Assembly: GCA_000435755.1 (NCBI GenBank)
Contig: FR889080.1
Coordinates: 14,995-78,994, forward strand
DNA from: Clostridium sp. CAG:508
GTDB lineage: Bacteria > Bacillota > Clostridia > TANB77 > CAG-508
Direction: 5' to 3'
DNA: 64,000 bases
Shown piece after piece: positions 24,956-33,665 of the stretch. Each line of letters starts with the position of its first letter. Positions within the stretch are counted from its first letter, which is position 1. A model generated the notes under the pieces. That model ran no database searches, had not been told where the DNA came from, and was given only the letters and a program-made list of their open reading frames with translations. The translations under genes and the position numbers were made by a program.

Positions 24956-26638
24956 TTATTTTGATAGTCTTTCATATATTATAAAATTATCATCTTGATA
25001 TATTTCGTTATAATTTTTATCTTTTGATAAAAGCATTTTTAATTTTGTATTTTTTCTCAAGATTACATGTGTTACATCATATTTTTCAAATGTATCTTCA
25101 TAGTATTTACTGCCATTTGAAGTATTTATATAATCAGTAAAAATATCTCTTCCTTCATATTTTCCATCTTTATTTTTTGTTCCATTAAACTCAGGTGCAT
25201 ATAAGTCTGCTCTTGAATCTATAAATACTGGTATTCCTCTATATAGTAAGTAACTTCCATAATTATATTCGTTAAATAGATGCATATTTTCTAGGTCTAG
25301 ATTTTCTAAAATATAATTTGCTGCTTCTACTGGATATGTTTTTTCATTTACAAATTTATCACCCATTTTGCCTTTATATATCATAAAACTTACAAGTATA
25401 ACAAGCAAAATTGTAAATACTTTTCCTAGTAATGATGTCATACCTTGCATAATCTTTTTGGTTCCATCTTTATCATATTTGGCAAAAAAGCTTGCAACCA
25501 TCTTAGCAAATATAAAGCCACATATTATAACAAACATTGATGCTTGTCTTCTCGTCATAAGGGTTAACAGAGTAAGTCCTGCTAACATAAAAAAGTCTCT
25601 TAAGGTAGCTTTGGTATCTGTAAATATTAAGAATATTATAAACACAGCAAATACAGTTAACATTTCTTTGTTATTTATTAAAGTTAATGGTTGATGTTCA
25701 CTAATATTTTGTGTCGTATTTCCTTGCATTAATTTTGGTAACAAAGTATATGGTGTATCACCTATTGGTGTTAACAAGCCTGTAAATGCGCAAATAATCA
25801 TAATAAGTATAAGCCATTTTACCATAGGCTCTTTTTTGAAGATAACCTTATATGATTTTTTCTCTCTTTCTTTTCTAGCTTGTGCTGCATTTTCTTTATC
25901 TAATTGCAAATGCGCAATTTTCTCTTGATATTGTCCAATTTCATCAAGTTTACCTTTTTTAGTTAATTTCTTTATTTTAAATTCATTCCATTTAATAGCA
26001 AACCAGTAATATAATTGTACTTCTACTAAAACTGCTAATAAATATTCTACAACATATGGTAAATACAATACAAAGTAAAATGGCCATACTGCGCAATGTA
26101 AGTTAGCTATTAATATTGGAATTATAACTAAATAAACAGCATATCTTTTCTTTTTTGTGCTTATAAATTGTTCTATAAATAATATGGTTAATGCAAATAA
26201 TATAAATGTTACTAACTGTGCTCTAGCAGCAATGAAATTTTTTAACAGATACATCGTTGCCATTGTAACAAAAAATGATACAAATTGATTTTTGCACAAT
26301 TTACATGATGCAAAATAAATTACTAACCCAAGTATCATACAAAGTATAATAGTTGCAATATATAGAGAACAGAATCCACCAATTCCTATATTCTCGCCAA
26401 AATCATACACTAAGTAAGTACTAACATCATATAACCAGTGATTATATGTATATGGTAGGTCTTCATGCCATGAAAATGGGTCTTGCATGTCTATTTCCCC
26501 TGTTTGTACAATGTGCTCACCTATTTTTATAGTATAATATGTATCATTTTGAAATGTAATTGGTGTTAAAGCAAAACAAAATATTAAAATGCAAAATACA
26601 GCCAATACATTAAATTTCATTTTTAACTTGTCCTTCAT
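24956..26638 (-). CDS. polytopic membrane protein, GT-C-like
   Basis: 560 aa with at least ten TM segments. The first periplasmic-type loop holds NDTYYTIKIGEHIVQTGEID and DPFSWHEDLPYTYNHWLYD, a pattern seen in uncharacterised GT-C-fold membrane proteins related to polyprenyl-phosphate sugar transferases (D-x-x-x-x-x-G and DPFS...H-W-L). A charged, coiled-coil-prone cytosolic loop (about 215-270) divides the TM bundle. The C-terminal 90 residues form a soluble domain with the phrase VFIDSRADLYAPEFNG. Sugar, acceptor and even transferase activity are inferences. It heads the rluD-rluB transcript. Confidence 0.6.
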   Translation of the reverse strand: MKDKLKMKFNVLAVFCILIFCFALTPITFQNDTYYTIKIGEHIVQTGEIDMQDPFSWHEDLPYTYNHWLYDVSTYLVYDFGENIGIGGFCSLYIATIILCMILGLVIYFASCKLCKNQFVSFFVTMATMYLLKNFIAARAQLVTFILFALTILFIEQFISTKKKRYAVYLVIIPILIANLHCAVWPFYFVLYLPYVVEYLLAVLVEVQLYYWFAIKWNEFKIKKLTKKGKLDEIGQYQEKIAHLQLDKENAAQARKEREKKSYKVIFKKEPMVKWLILIMIICAFTGLLTPIGDTPYTLLPKLMQGNTTQNISEHQPLTLINNKEMLTVFAVFIIFLIFTDTKATLRDFFMLAGLTLLTLMTRRQASMFVIICGFIFAKMVASFFAKYDKDGTKKIMQGMTSLLGKVFTILLVILVSFMIYKGKMGDKFVNEKTYPVEAANYILENLDLENMHLFNEYNYGSYLLYRGIPVFIDSRADLYAPEFNGTKNKDGKYEGRDIFTDYINTSNGSKYYEDTFEKYDVTHVILRKNTKLKMLLSKDKNYNEIYQDDNFIIYERLSK

Positions 26639-26658
26639 TTATTTAAATCTCCTCACTT

Positions 26659-27396
26659 TTAAATATCAAATTCTGCAAAAACAGCATCATGATCAGATAC
26701 TCCATTTACATTTATTGTTTCATACTTATTTAATCTAATTCCTTTTGAATAAAAAATAGTATCAATACAGCCTTTTCCAAGTTCTGAAAACCATGTGTCT
26801 TTTTTATTTGGTAATTGTTCTAATTGTTTTTTTAATATCTCATATTCTTCATAGGTTTCTGCTTCTTCAAAGGTATATTGTCCTTTGCCAAGTCTTGTAA
26901 CACCAACATTAAAATCTCCACCCATTATAATTAATTCATTTGGATCTATTTTTTTCATTATTCTATTTATTTCTTTTGCTGCTAATATTCTCTCATCTTG
27001 ATATGTAGATAAATGCACTGAGAATAAATTTATTTTGGTTGTTCCAAATGATATTCTATTACACAAAATTCCTCTTTGCTCATGATTCATATCTGTAAGT
27101 GGCATTAAGTAATTTGTTGAAAATGAAATTGGAAATCTACTAATTATTCCATCTCCATAATAGCCATCTTCTAAAGTTATATTGCTTTCCATTGAACAAT
27201 AATATAAACCAATAGCTTTGCTAAATTCTCTAATTTGGTTCATATCTCCTGCTCTTTTGGTGTACATATCTACTTCTTGCAAAAACACAATATCTGGTTT
27301 ATATTCTTTAATCACTTCTGCTTGTCTTTGCAAATCAACTTTTCCATCCATTCCTCTTCCATGTGCAACATTGAAAGTAATAATTTTTAAAATCAT
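26659..27396 (-). CDS. endonuclease/exonuclease/phosphatase family protein
   Basis: 245-aa soluble EEP-fold hydrolase. Motifs in order: ITFNVAHGRG, PDIVFLQEVD (metal-binding Glu), YYGDGIISRFPI, GGDFNVG (Asp and Asn) and SDHDAVFAEFDI (Asp-His). Sequence is closest in feel to small bacterial EEP proteins related to CcrEndo/sphingomyelinase-type members, not to ExoIII (which is at 60.6 kb) or DNase I. The substrate could be a phosphodiester of nucleic acid, lipid or nucleotide. It is the next gene upstream of the membrane protein with a 20-base gap. Confidence 0.82.
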   Translation of the reverse strand: MILKIITFNVAHGRGMDGKVDLQRQAEVIKEYKPDIVFLQEVDMYTKRAGDMNQIREFSKAIGLYYCSMESNITLEDGYYGDGIISRFPISFSTNYLMPLTDMNHEQRGILCNRISFGTTKINLFSVHLSTYQDERILAAKEINRIMKKIDPNELIIMGGDFNVGVTRLGKGQYTFEEAETYEEYEILKKQLEQLPNKKDTWFSELGKGCIDTIFYSKGIRLNKYETINVNGVSDHDAVFAEFDI

Positions 27397-27499
27397 TTTA
27401 CCACCAACCTTTTTTATATATTCGCATTATATCAAATTTACCGTATATAAACAAGTAAACTATAAAAAAGAAGTGATTTTTTCAATCACCTCTTATACT

Positions 27500-28381
27500 C
27501 TATCCATTGATTTGTTTTGCAACTTCTTCTGCAAAGTTTTCTTCTCTTTTTTGTAGTCCTTCACCTTTTTCAAATCTAGCAAATCTAACTACTTTAGCTC
27601 CTTTAGATTCAACTAATTTTCCAACTTTTTGGTCTGGATCTTTTACGAAGTCTTGCTCTACTAAACAAATTTCTCCATAGAATTTTCCAATTCTACCTTG
27701 TACTATTTTTTCAGCAACTGCTTCTGGTTTTCCTTCATTAACAGCTTGTGCTTTTAAAATTTCCATTTCATGTGCTACTCTGTCAGCTGGAACACTTTCT
27801 CTATCTAAGTATTCTGGTTTAGCAGCAGCTATTTGCATACAAATATCTTTTGCTAATGTGCTGTCTCCACCTTCTAATTCAACTAGAACACCGATTTTTC
27901 CGTCTCCATGAATGTAGCTTTCTACTAATCCATTTGATTCAAATCTTTCAAATCTACGAATTGACATATTTTCACCAATTGTAGCTATTTTGTTTGTTAA
28001 TACATCTTTAACTGTTTTATCTGGTTCTACAATTGAAGGTTGTTCTAATAACTCTTCTACTGTAGCTGGATTTTTTTCAGCAACTTGTTTTGCAACATCT
28101 GCTACAAAGCTTCTAAATTCTTCGTTTTTAGCAACGAAGTCTGTTTCTGCATTAACTTCAACTACAACACCTATTTTTTTGTCATCTGTTACATATGTTG
28201 TAACTAAACCTTCTGCTGCGATTCTATCTGATTTTTTAGCAGCTTTTGCAATTCCTCTTTCACGTAAAAGTTCAATTGCTTTTTCTTCATCTCCATTAGT
28301 TTCTGTTAATACTTTTTTGCAGTCCATCATTCCTGCACCTGTTTTTTCTCTTAACTCTTTTACTTGTTCTGCAGTAATCAT
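27500..28381 (-). CDS. tsf: elongation factor Ts
   Basis: 293-aa guanine-nucleotide exchange factor for EF-Tu. The N-terminal UBA-like domain reads VKELREKTGAGMMDCKKVL, followed by RERGIAKAAKKSDRIAAEGLV, the EF-Ts signature, and VEVNAETDFVAKNEEF. Dimerisation domains with the repeats of the family follow, and KPEYLDRESVPADRVAHE is typical. AAAGGAGG precedes the ATG. It follows rpsB after a 75-base gap containing a hairpin, the usual rpsB-tsf order. Confidence 0.96.
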   Translation of the reverse strand: MITAEQVKELREKTGAGMMDCKKVLTETNGDEEKAIELLRERGIAKAAKKSDRIAAEGLVTTYVTDDKKIGVVVEVNAETDFVAKNEEFRSFVADVAKQVAEKNPATVEELLEQPSIVEPDKTVKDVLTNKIATIGENMSIRRFERFESNGLVESYIHGDGKIGVLVELEGGDSTLAKDICMQIAAAKPEYLDRESVPADRVAHEMEILKAQAVNEGKPEAVAEKIVQGRIGKFYGEICLVEQDFVKDPDQKVGKLVESKGAKVVRFARFEKGEGLQKREENFAEEVAKQING

Positions 28382-28405
28382 AAAAAATCCTCCTTTTTTT
28401 GATTA

Positions 28406-28438
28406 AAGGATGTACTTTTTAAGAATAAGTACATCCTT
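28406..28438 (-). promoter_or_regulatory. rpsB-tsf intergenic hairpin
   Basis: Perfect 12-bp stem AAGGATGTACTT / AAGTACATCCTT with a nine-base loop. There is no proper U-tract. It may be an attenuator or RNA-processing site that sets the S2 to EF-Ts ratio. Confidence 0.55.
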
Positions 28439-28456
28439 CTTAAAATAATATTTATA

Positions 28457-29356
28457 TTATTCTGCTACTTCTTCTGTAGTAGCTTTTTTTCTTGTTCTTT
28501 TTGGCTTTTCTACTTCTGCTGTTTCTTCTGTAGCTTCAGCTTCCTCAGCTACTTTTTTTGTTCTTTTAGCTTTTTTAGGTTCTTCAACTTCTTCGCTAGC
28601 AACTACTTCTTCCATATCTGTAGGTTCTGCTACTTCTTCAACTTCCATAGCTTCTTCTACAGCTTCCATAGATTCACCTTGTTTTCCTTCAATAACTGCA
28701 TTTGCCATGCAATCTGCAATTAATTTAACTGCTCTAATAGCATCGTCATTTCCTGGAATTGCGTAATCTACATCTTGTGGATTACAGTTAGTATCTACTA
28801 AACCGATTACTGGAATTCCTAATTTTCTAGCTTCTAGAATTCCTATTTTTTCTTTTTTAGGATCAACTATAAACATAACTCCTGGTACTTCAGTCATTTC
28901 TTTAATACCACCTAAGTTTTTCTCTAGTTTTTCCATTTCTTTCTTTAATAATATAACTTCTTTTTTAGGTAAAACTTCGAAAGTACCGTCTTCTTGCATT
29001 TTTTCAAGTTCTAGTAATCTTCCAATTCTTTTTCTAATTGTTGAGAAGTTAGTTAATGTACCACCTAACCATCTTTGATTTACATAGTACATACCGCATT
29101 TTTCTGCAGCTTCTTTAACACATTCTTGTGCTTGTTTTTTAGTTCCTACAAATAGAACTGTTTTTCCTGCTTCTGCTTGTTCTTTTAAGAAAGCATAAGC
29201 TTCATCTAATTTTTTAGATGTTTTTTGTAAGTCGATGATATGGATACCATTTCTAGCTTGGAATATGTATTCAGCCATTTTAGGATCCCATCTTCTTGTT
29301 TGATGTCCAAAGTGAACACCAGCTTCTAGTAATTGTTTCATTGCAACTACTGCCAT
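28457..29356 (-). CDS. rpsB: 30S ribosomal protein S2 with charged C-terminal tail
   Basis: 299 aa. The S2 core (about 1-230) starts [19 protein letters not shown], with [32 protein letters not shown] and [16 protein letters not shown]. The last 65-70 residues are an unusual tail rich in Glu, Ala, Val and Lys, alternating acidic blocks ([18 protein letters not shown]) with basic ones ([18 protein letters not shown]). Most S2 proteins end near residue 235-250. The tail is a lineage extension and likely disordered. AAAGGAGG precedes the ATG. Expression starts from the strong promoter at 29471-29499. Confidence 0.96.
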   Translation of the reverse strand: MAVVAMKQLLEAGVHFGHQTRRWDPKMAEYIFQARNGIHIIDLQKTSKKLDEAYAFLKEQAEAGKTVLFVGTKKQAQECVKEAAEKCGMYYVNQRWLGGTLTNFSTIRKRIGRLLELEKMQEDGTFEVLPKKEVILLKKEMEKLEKNLGGIKEMTEVPGVMFIVDPKKEKIGILEARKLGIPVIGLVDTNCNPQDVDYAIPGNDDAIRAVKLIADCMANAVIEGKQGESMEAVEEAMEVEEVAEPTDMEEVVASEEVEEPKKAKRTKKVAEEAEATEETAEVEKPKRTRKKATTEEVAE

Positions 29357-29400
29357 TTTTCTTTCCTCCTTTTAGTTTTTCCTCCATACTGCTTCAACCA

Positions 29401-29437
29401 CATAAAAAAACTTGTGTATACAAGCACTCTTTTTATG
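29401..29437 (-). promoter_or_regulatory. hairpin in the rpsB leader
   Basis: In the transcript between the promoter and rpsB, CATAAAAA pairs with TTTTTATG and, inside, CTTGT pairs with ACAAG. The inner stem is followed by seven U, so the structure resembles an attenuator. It may mediate feedback by S2; that is inference. Confidence 0.5.
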
Positions 29438-29470
29438 CTAACAATATGTGTGTATTTTTCAACGCATTTA

Positions 29471-29507
29471 ATTATACCAAAAAAGTGTTGCAATTGCAAC
29501 ACTTTTT
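29471..29507 (-). promoter_or_regulatory. rpsB promoter overlapped by a 28-bp perfect palindrome
   Basis: Minus strand TTGCAA (29494-29499), 17-base spacer, TATAAT (29471-29476). A perfect palindrome fills 29480-29507 with half-site AAAAAGTGTTGCAA, covering the spacer and the -35 box. There is no upstream gene needing a terminator here (the next gene diverges), so an operator is a reasonable reading. The 29357-29678 interval otherwise holds the rpsB leader and the divergent promoter at 29572. Confidence 0.7.
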
Positions 29508-29571
29508 GTGAATTTTTATAGTAAAATTTTGTATGTTAATTTTCATGGTTACTCGAAATATCTATAATTAA

Positions 29572-29669
29572 TTGATTTTTTGGTACTATTATAGTATAAT
29601 AGACTACATAATAACTTCATGGTTTCTAATGCCAGCTTAGAAACCGCACATTTTTTCTTGATTAAGAAA
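29572..29669 (+). promoter_or_regulatory. promoter and structured leader of the 29679 gene
   Basis: TTGATT (29572-29577), 17-base spacer ending TAG, TATAAT (29595-29600). The short leader has two hairpins: GGTTTCTAA (29621) with TTAGAAACC (29637) around loop TGCCAGC, and TTTCTT (29654) with AAGAAA (29664) around GATT. The second arm runs into the AAAGGAG ribosome binding site, so the structure could gate translation. Confidence 0.6.
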
Positions 29670-29678
29670 GGAGAAGTT

Positions 29679-30191
29679 ATGCTTATAATTATTTTAGGTG
29701 TTGTTTTAGTATTATTACTTGAGTTTCTTTTGGTAATACATCCCCACTCAAATATTTCTTTTGACTCTTCATCAAGTTTTTTTGCCTTAATCCTTGTTGC
29801 TGCAATTGTGCTCGGTTTGTTTTTACCAGTAAGTGGATATAAGGATTGGGAACTTGCAGAGGAAATCGAATTAGTCTCTTTATCTAATGGTTTAGCTTCT
29901 GGCAGTAAAGGTTTTATATATGTATCTCTTACTGCTGACAATACCTATACCTACAGATATGAAATTGATTCAGACTTTGGTACTACAACTTCCAAAGAAT
30001 ACAAAACCCAAACCTTAGTTGACGAAAATGTAGAAGAAATTGAAGACCCTAATTGTACTACTCCCGTTATTAGGGAATATAGTCAAAAAGCTAAACGTTC
30101 TATTTGGACATTTGCTTTAGGTCAAACAAACTATAAATACATTTTTTATGTGCCTGAAGGAACAATTTCTAAGGATGTAAAGCTCAACTAA
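29679..30191 (+). CDS. hypothetical membrane protein
   Basis: 170 aa. Two TM helices near the N-terminus (about 2-20, LIIILGVVLVLLLEFLLVI, and about 34-54, FFALILVAAIVLGLFLPVSG) precede a soluble domain of about 115 residues rich in strands, with FIYVSLTADNTYTYRYEID and the closing YKYIFYVPEGTI. AAGGAGAAG fixes the ATG; the longer frame from 29619 has no SD. Homologues of this shape are common as unannotated clostridial membrane proteins. I do not recognise a function. It is monocistronic with its own terminator. Confidence 0.6.
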   Translation: MLIIILGVVLVLLLEFLLVIHPHSNISFDSSSSFFALILVAAIVLGLFLPVSGYKDWELAEEIELVSLSNGLASGSKGFIYVSLTADNTYTYRYEIDSDFGTTTSKEYKTQTLVDENVEEIEDPNCTTPVIREYSQKAKRSIWTFALGQTNYKYIFYVPEGTISKDVKLN

Positions 30192-30212
30192 AATTCAAAG
30201 CATTGCTGGCAA

Positions 30213-30247
30213 AATAGTGAACATGTAAAAGTGTTCACTATTTTTTT
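30213..30247 (+). terminator. terminator of the 29679 gene
   Basis: AATAGTGAACA and TGTTCACTATT with an eight-base loop, then seven T. Confidence 0.88.
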
Positions 30248-30278
30248 ATTTTTTGTAGTTTTTTGTCAAAGTTTGTGG

Positions 30279-30284
30279 TATAAT
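30279..30284 (+). promoter_or_regulatory. extended -10 box of the zinc-ribbon gene
   Basis: TGGTATAAT, an extended -10 element, 34 bases before the ATG at 30318. No good -35 box is at the right distance. Confidence 0.5.
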
Positions 30285-30317
30285 ATTTTTGTTTACAAAT
30301 GAATGGAGGTAGTTGTT

Positions 30318-30563
30318 ATGAATTTTAATAGATGTAGTCGTTGTGGTGGTTTCTTTATGGCCGAAGGAGATACTTGTCCTAATTGCCTTCAAAGAGATAA
30401 GTTTGAAATGAATAGGCTAGAAAATTTTATTGAAGAAAATCCTAATACAAGTTTAAATATGAATGATATTGCTTCAAATACTGGGGTTTCTGATAAGAAT
30501 TTAAATAGATTTTTAGCTAATGAGCAATTTAATGAATTTATAAATAAAAATATATCTTTATAA
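30318..30563 (+). CDS. YvyF-like zinc-ribbon/HTH protein
   Basis: 81 aa. N-terminal zinc ribbon CSRCGGFF...CPNC (two CxxC pairs), then a short helix and a MerR-like helix-turn-helix with TSLNMNDIASNTGVSDKNLNRFL. This is the layout of the YvyF/TIGR03826 flagellar-operon protein family (zinc ribbon followed by a helix-turn-helix), whose biochemical role is unsettled. No flagellar gene is nearby. GGAGG lies 8 bases before the ATG 30318; the in-frame ATG 30303 overlaps that SD and is unlikely. Confidence 0.68.
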   Translation: MNFNRCSRCGGFFMAEGDTCPNCLQRDKFEMNRLENFIEENPNTSLNMNDIASNTGVSDKNLNRFLANEQFNEFINKNISL

Positions 30564-30566
30564 AAC

Positions 30567-30602
30567 AAAGGTGTTGACATAGTTATTATATCAACACCTT
30601 TA
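30567..30602. terminator. bidirectional terminator
   Basis: AAAGGTGTTGA and TCAACACCTTTA enclosing a 13-base loop, between convergent genes (30563 and pdp at 30650). Confidence 0.82.
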
Positions 30603-30649
30603 TTAAATTTTTCAAACGTTCCAAAACTTTCTGTCCCTATTATTTTTTA

Positions 30650-31948
30650 CTACACTATTTTTAAAATATCTTGTTTTTTACTTACTGTTTCATTAGTTAT
30701 TGTATATGCATTAAGTACATCTTTTGCTATTTCATTTCCTAGTTTTTCATCATTTGCATGAACATATGCTAAGATGTCTCTATTTTCAACCTTGTCACCT
30801 ATTTTCTTTTCTAACACAATTCCAACAGAAAAGTCTATGTTGTCCTCTTTTTTCTTTCTTCCAGCCCCTAAATTCATTGATGCTTTTCCTATTTCTTGAG
30901 CTAAAAGTTCTTTTACATATCCGCTTCTGTTAGAAATAACTGGAACCACAAACTTTGCCTTTTCAAATTTTTCTGTATTTTCTAAATAACTAATATCTCC
31001 ACCTTGTTTTTGTATCCACTGTTCTAGTTTTGCAAATGCCTGTCCATTTTGAATTTGTTCTAACATTTTTTGTTTATTTTCTTCTATGTTATTTCCCTTT
31101 CTTGCAAGTTTTATCATATATGACCCAAGAGCTAGTATAACCTCTTTTACATCTGGTTGCATATTTCCTTGTAAAAACTCTATTGCTTCAATTACTTCTA
31201 ACGAGTTTCCTACTGCTTTTCCTAAAGGTTCTTCCATGCTTGTAACAACACAAACTGTTTCTTTGTTAGCTAGCTCTCCTATTTTTTTCATGGTTTCGGC
31301 AAGTTTAGTAGCATTATCTACATCCTTCATAAATGCTCCATTTCCACATGTAACATCAAGAACTATTTTATTTGCACCTGCTGCTATTTTTTTGCTCATT
31401 ATGCTTGATGCAATAAGTGGAATACTCTCAGTTGTTGATGTAGTATCTCTTAAGGCATATAGCTTTTTATCTGCTGGAGCCAAGTTTAATGTTTGACCCA
31501 TTAAAGCTATTCCTATTTCTTTTACATTTTGAATAAATTGGTCTATTGTAAGGCTTGTGTTATATCCTGGTATTGATTCTAACTTGTCTATTGTTCCACC
31601 TGTATACCCTAATCCTCTTCCTGACATTTTTGCTACTGGAATATCAAGTGATGCAATTATTGGTGCTAAAATTAGCGTTACTTTATCGCCAATTCCTCCT
31701 GTGCTATGTTTATCAACTACTGTTCCCAATTCTGATAAATCTAGAATATCTCCAGAATGTGCCATTGCTAAGGTTAAGTTTGTTGTTTCCTCTTCGTCCA
31801 TTCCATTTAAGTAAATTGCCATTGTTAAAGCAGACGCCTGATAATCTGGTATATTTCCATTTGTATAATTTTGTACAAAATATTCTATTTCTTCTTTACT
31901 TAACTTTTGTTTATCTCTTTTTTTAGCTATAATCTCTAAAATATTCAT
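30650..31948 (-). CDS. pdp: pyrimidine-nucleoside phosphorylase
   Basis: 432-aa homodimeric salvage enzyme that splits uridine, thymidine or deoxyuridine with phosphate. The family signature KMSGRGLGYTGGTIDKLESI is present, with VDKHSTGGIGDKVTL (phosphate binding) and the C-terminal domain ending in VGIVLEKKIGDKVENRD. Length fits pdp and deoA; Firmicutes enzymes of this type usually accept both uridine and thymidine. It is last in a leftward group: pilin-like gene, rnhB, pdp. Confidence 0.93.
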   Translation of the reverse strand: MNILEIIAKKRDKQKLSKEEIEYFVQNYTNGNIPDYQASALTMAIYLNGMDEEETTNLTLAMAHSGDILDLSELGTVVDKHSTGGIGDKVTLILAPIIASLDIPVAKMSGRGLGYTGGTIDKLESIPGYNTSLTIDQFIQNVKEIGIALMGQTLNLAPADKKLYALRDTTSTTESIPLIASSIMSKKIAAGANKIVLDVTCGNGAFMKDVDNATKLAETMKKIGELANKETVCVVTSMEEPLGKAVGNSLEVIEAIEFLQGNMQPDVKEVILALGSYMIKLARKGNNIEENKQKMLEQIQNGQAFAKLEQWIQKQGGDISYLENTEKFEKAKFVVPVISNRSGYVKELLAQEIGKASMNLGAGRKKKEDNIDFSVGIVLEKKIGDKVENRDILAYVHANDEKLGNEIAKDVLNAYTITNETVSKKQDILKIV

Positions 31949-31963
31949 TTTAATTTCATCCTT

Positions 31964-32626
31964 TTATATAAAATTCTTAATAAAACTGGCCCTATGTAAA
32001 GTACAAGGTCCATATTCTTTTATAGCCTTTATATGTGCAGCTGTTCCATACCCTTTATGTTTAGCAAAACCATATTGAGGATATATTTCATCCCATTGTC
32101 TCATTATTCTGTCCCTTGTTACTTTTGCAATAATTGATGCACATGCTATTGAATAACTAATTGCATCTCCATGAATAATTGATTTATATGGTATTCCATC
32201 TGTATCAATTTTAGTTAGTGCATCTACCAAAATTGCATCTGGTTTTGTAATTTCAAGTTCTGGCTTTTTTGCTAATTTAGCTTCCATATCTTTTATTGCT
32301 GTTGTTAAACCCTTTTTAGTTGCTTGTAATATATTTATTTCATCAATTTCCTTTTGGTCGATAATTCCTATTCCATAACTAATTGCCTCACTAGTTATTT
32401 GTTCATATAGCTGCTCTCTTTTTTTCTCAGATATTTTTTTAGAATCATTAACACCTTCTATCATTGAGGTTTTTGGCATCAAAGCACATGCTACCACAAC
32501 TGGTCCTGCTAAAGGTCCTCTTCCTGCCTCGTCAATTCCTGCAATCGCTTTTAAACCTTTTTCATTATATAATTCTTCTTCTACTTTTTTTAAATTTGTT
32601 AATCTCTCTAACTCTTTTTCCTTCAT
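31964..32626 (-). CDS. rnhB: ribonuclease HII
   Basis: 220-aa enzyme that nicks RNA embedded in DNA, for removal of misincorporated ribonucleotides. IAGIDEAGRGPLAGPVVVACALM holds the first Asp-Glu pair; ILVDAL and CASIIAKVTRDRIM carry the remaining catalytic acids region and the helix of the RNase HII signature; YGFAKHKGYGTAAH is the substrate-strand (GKG-like) motif near the end. Length is on the short side of normal (most are 200-260). It begins one base after the pilin-like gene ends. Confidence 0.94.
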   Translation of the reverse strand: MKEKELERLTNLKKVEEELYNEKGLKAIAGIDEAGRGPLAGPVVVACALMPKTSMIEGVNDSKKISEKKREQLYEQITSEAISYGIGIIDQKEIDEINILQATKKGLTTAIKDMEAKLAKKPELEITKPDAILVDALTKIDTDGIPYKSIIHGDAISYSIACASIIAKVTRDRIMRQWDEIYPQYGFAKHKGYGTAAHIKAIKEYGPCTLHRASFIKNFI

Positions 32627-32627
32627 T

Positions 32628-33110
32628 CTATTGCTCCAATTTTAATCCTTCAATATTATCTATATCATAATAATTGCTTCCTGCTAGTTCGTATCCTTTT
32701 GTATAATACACTGTTCCGTCTGTATATTCAACAATGTAATATGAGTTTTCTTCTAGTTTAACTTGTGGTAATCCCATTTCATCTAAATTTTGTTGATTTA
32801 TTGCATAATATTTTTTGTCTTTTTCTTCTATATCGATTGAATTGTTATTTAGAAACTCTTGTATTATTGGTTCATCTTTAATATCTGTAAGTTTAGTTCC
32901 TATTAATATTTCATCTTTCTTTTCTAATATATAATCTGATGATATTTTTTTAACTTTTGCCTGTACTAATAGTAAGTCTGTTTTCATATCTTCTAACTCT
33001 TCTTTTGTTGTTTGCATTCTCACATAATATACAACTCCAAATACTATGAATGCAATTATTAATACAAAAAATATTGTTCCTGCTAATGTTAATCCTTTTT
33101 GACTTTTCAT
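32628..33110 (-). CDS. pilin-like single-pass protein outside the pilus operon
   Basis: 160 aa. It starts MKSQKG and then LTLAGTIFFVLIIAFIVFGV, which is a basic leader, Gly, and hydrophobic helix like the prepilins at 5.3-7.5 kb. Mature position +5 is Gly, so it lacks the Glu. A heptad-like stretch (about 37-60) follows the helix and then a soluble domain with YYIVEYTDGTVYYTKGYE. It sits upstream of rnhB and pdp in one transcript. It may be a minor pilin or another prepilin-peptidase substrate; it could also be a plain membrane protein with a chance match, since the leader motif is short. Confidence 0.55.
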   Translation of the reverse strand: MKSQKGLTLAGTIFFVLIIAFIVFGVVYYVRMQTTKEELEDMKTDLLLVQAKVKKISSDYILEKKDEILIGTKLTDIKDEPIIQEFLNNNSIDIEEKDKKYYAINQQNLDEMGLPQVKLEENSYYIVEYTDGTVYYTKGYELAGSNYYDIDNIEGLKLEQ

Positions 33111-33167
33111 TTTTTACTCCTTCTATTTTGGTTATATTATATAAATTTTATTTTATTTTTGCAAGTT

Positions 33168-33665
33168 CTACCAATCAAGTTCCAACTTATCCTTAATTAA
33201 GTTATATCTCTGTATTACTGAAAGAACCATTTCATCGTTTTCTATCATTTTATAAAATTCATCTCTACCAACAAATTTCACATTTTGAACTTCTTCTAAT
33301 TGTAATTTAATATCTCTTATATTAATTTTCTTTTGTGTTTTAAAAATATCTACAAATTGTTTTTTATATAGTTGAGCTCCTACTAAAACAAATTCATCTT
33401 GTTCAAATTTTATGCCTATTTCTTCCTTCATTTCCCTTTTAATTGTGTCTTCTGTTGTTTCTCCAGCTTGGCAACATCCTCCAGGCACTTCCCATCCACC
33501 TGAATGTGTTTTTTGTACACTTCTTTGAGTCATTAGTAGTTTATTGTTGTTTATAATCCACATTTCAGCTCCCATATTGTATTCATTATCCTGCAAGCTT
33601 TCACCACGTGCTTTTTTATAATTTAGTTTATTTCTATTTTTATCTACTACATCAAAAAATTCCAT
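33168..33665 (-). CDS. Nudix hydrolase
   Basis: 165-aa soluble protein. The Nudix box reads GCCQAGETTEDTIKREMKEE plus IG (about 92-113), matching G-x5-E-x7-REUxEExGU. The preceding MWIINNNKLLMTQRS...HSGGWEVPGG is as in Nudix proteins of the isopentenyl-diphosphate isomerase-like/YfcD group that act on nucleoside diphosphate derivatives. Substrate unknown. AAGGTGAT lies before ATG 33665, better than the upstream in-frame ATG 33674. Monocistronic, divergent from the HD-GYP gene. Confidence 0.82.
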   Translation of the reverse strand: MEFFDVVDKNRNKLNYKKARGESLQDNEYNMGAEMWIINNNKLLMTQRSVQKTHSGGWEVPGGCCQAGETTEDTIKREMKEEIGIKFEQDEFVLVGAQLYKKQFVDIFKTQKKINIRDIKLQLEEVQNVKFVGRDEFYKMIENDEMVLSVIQRYNLIKDKLELDW

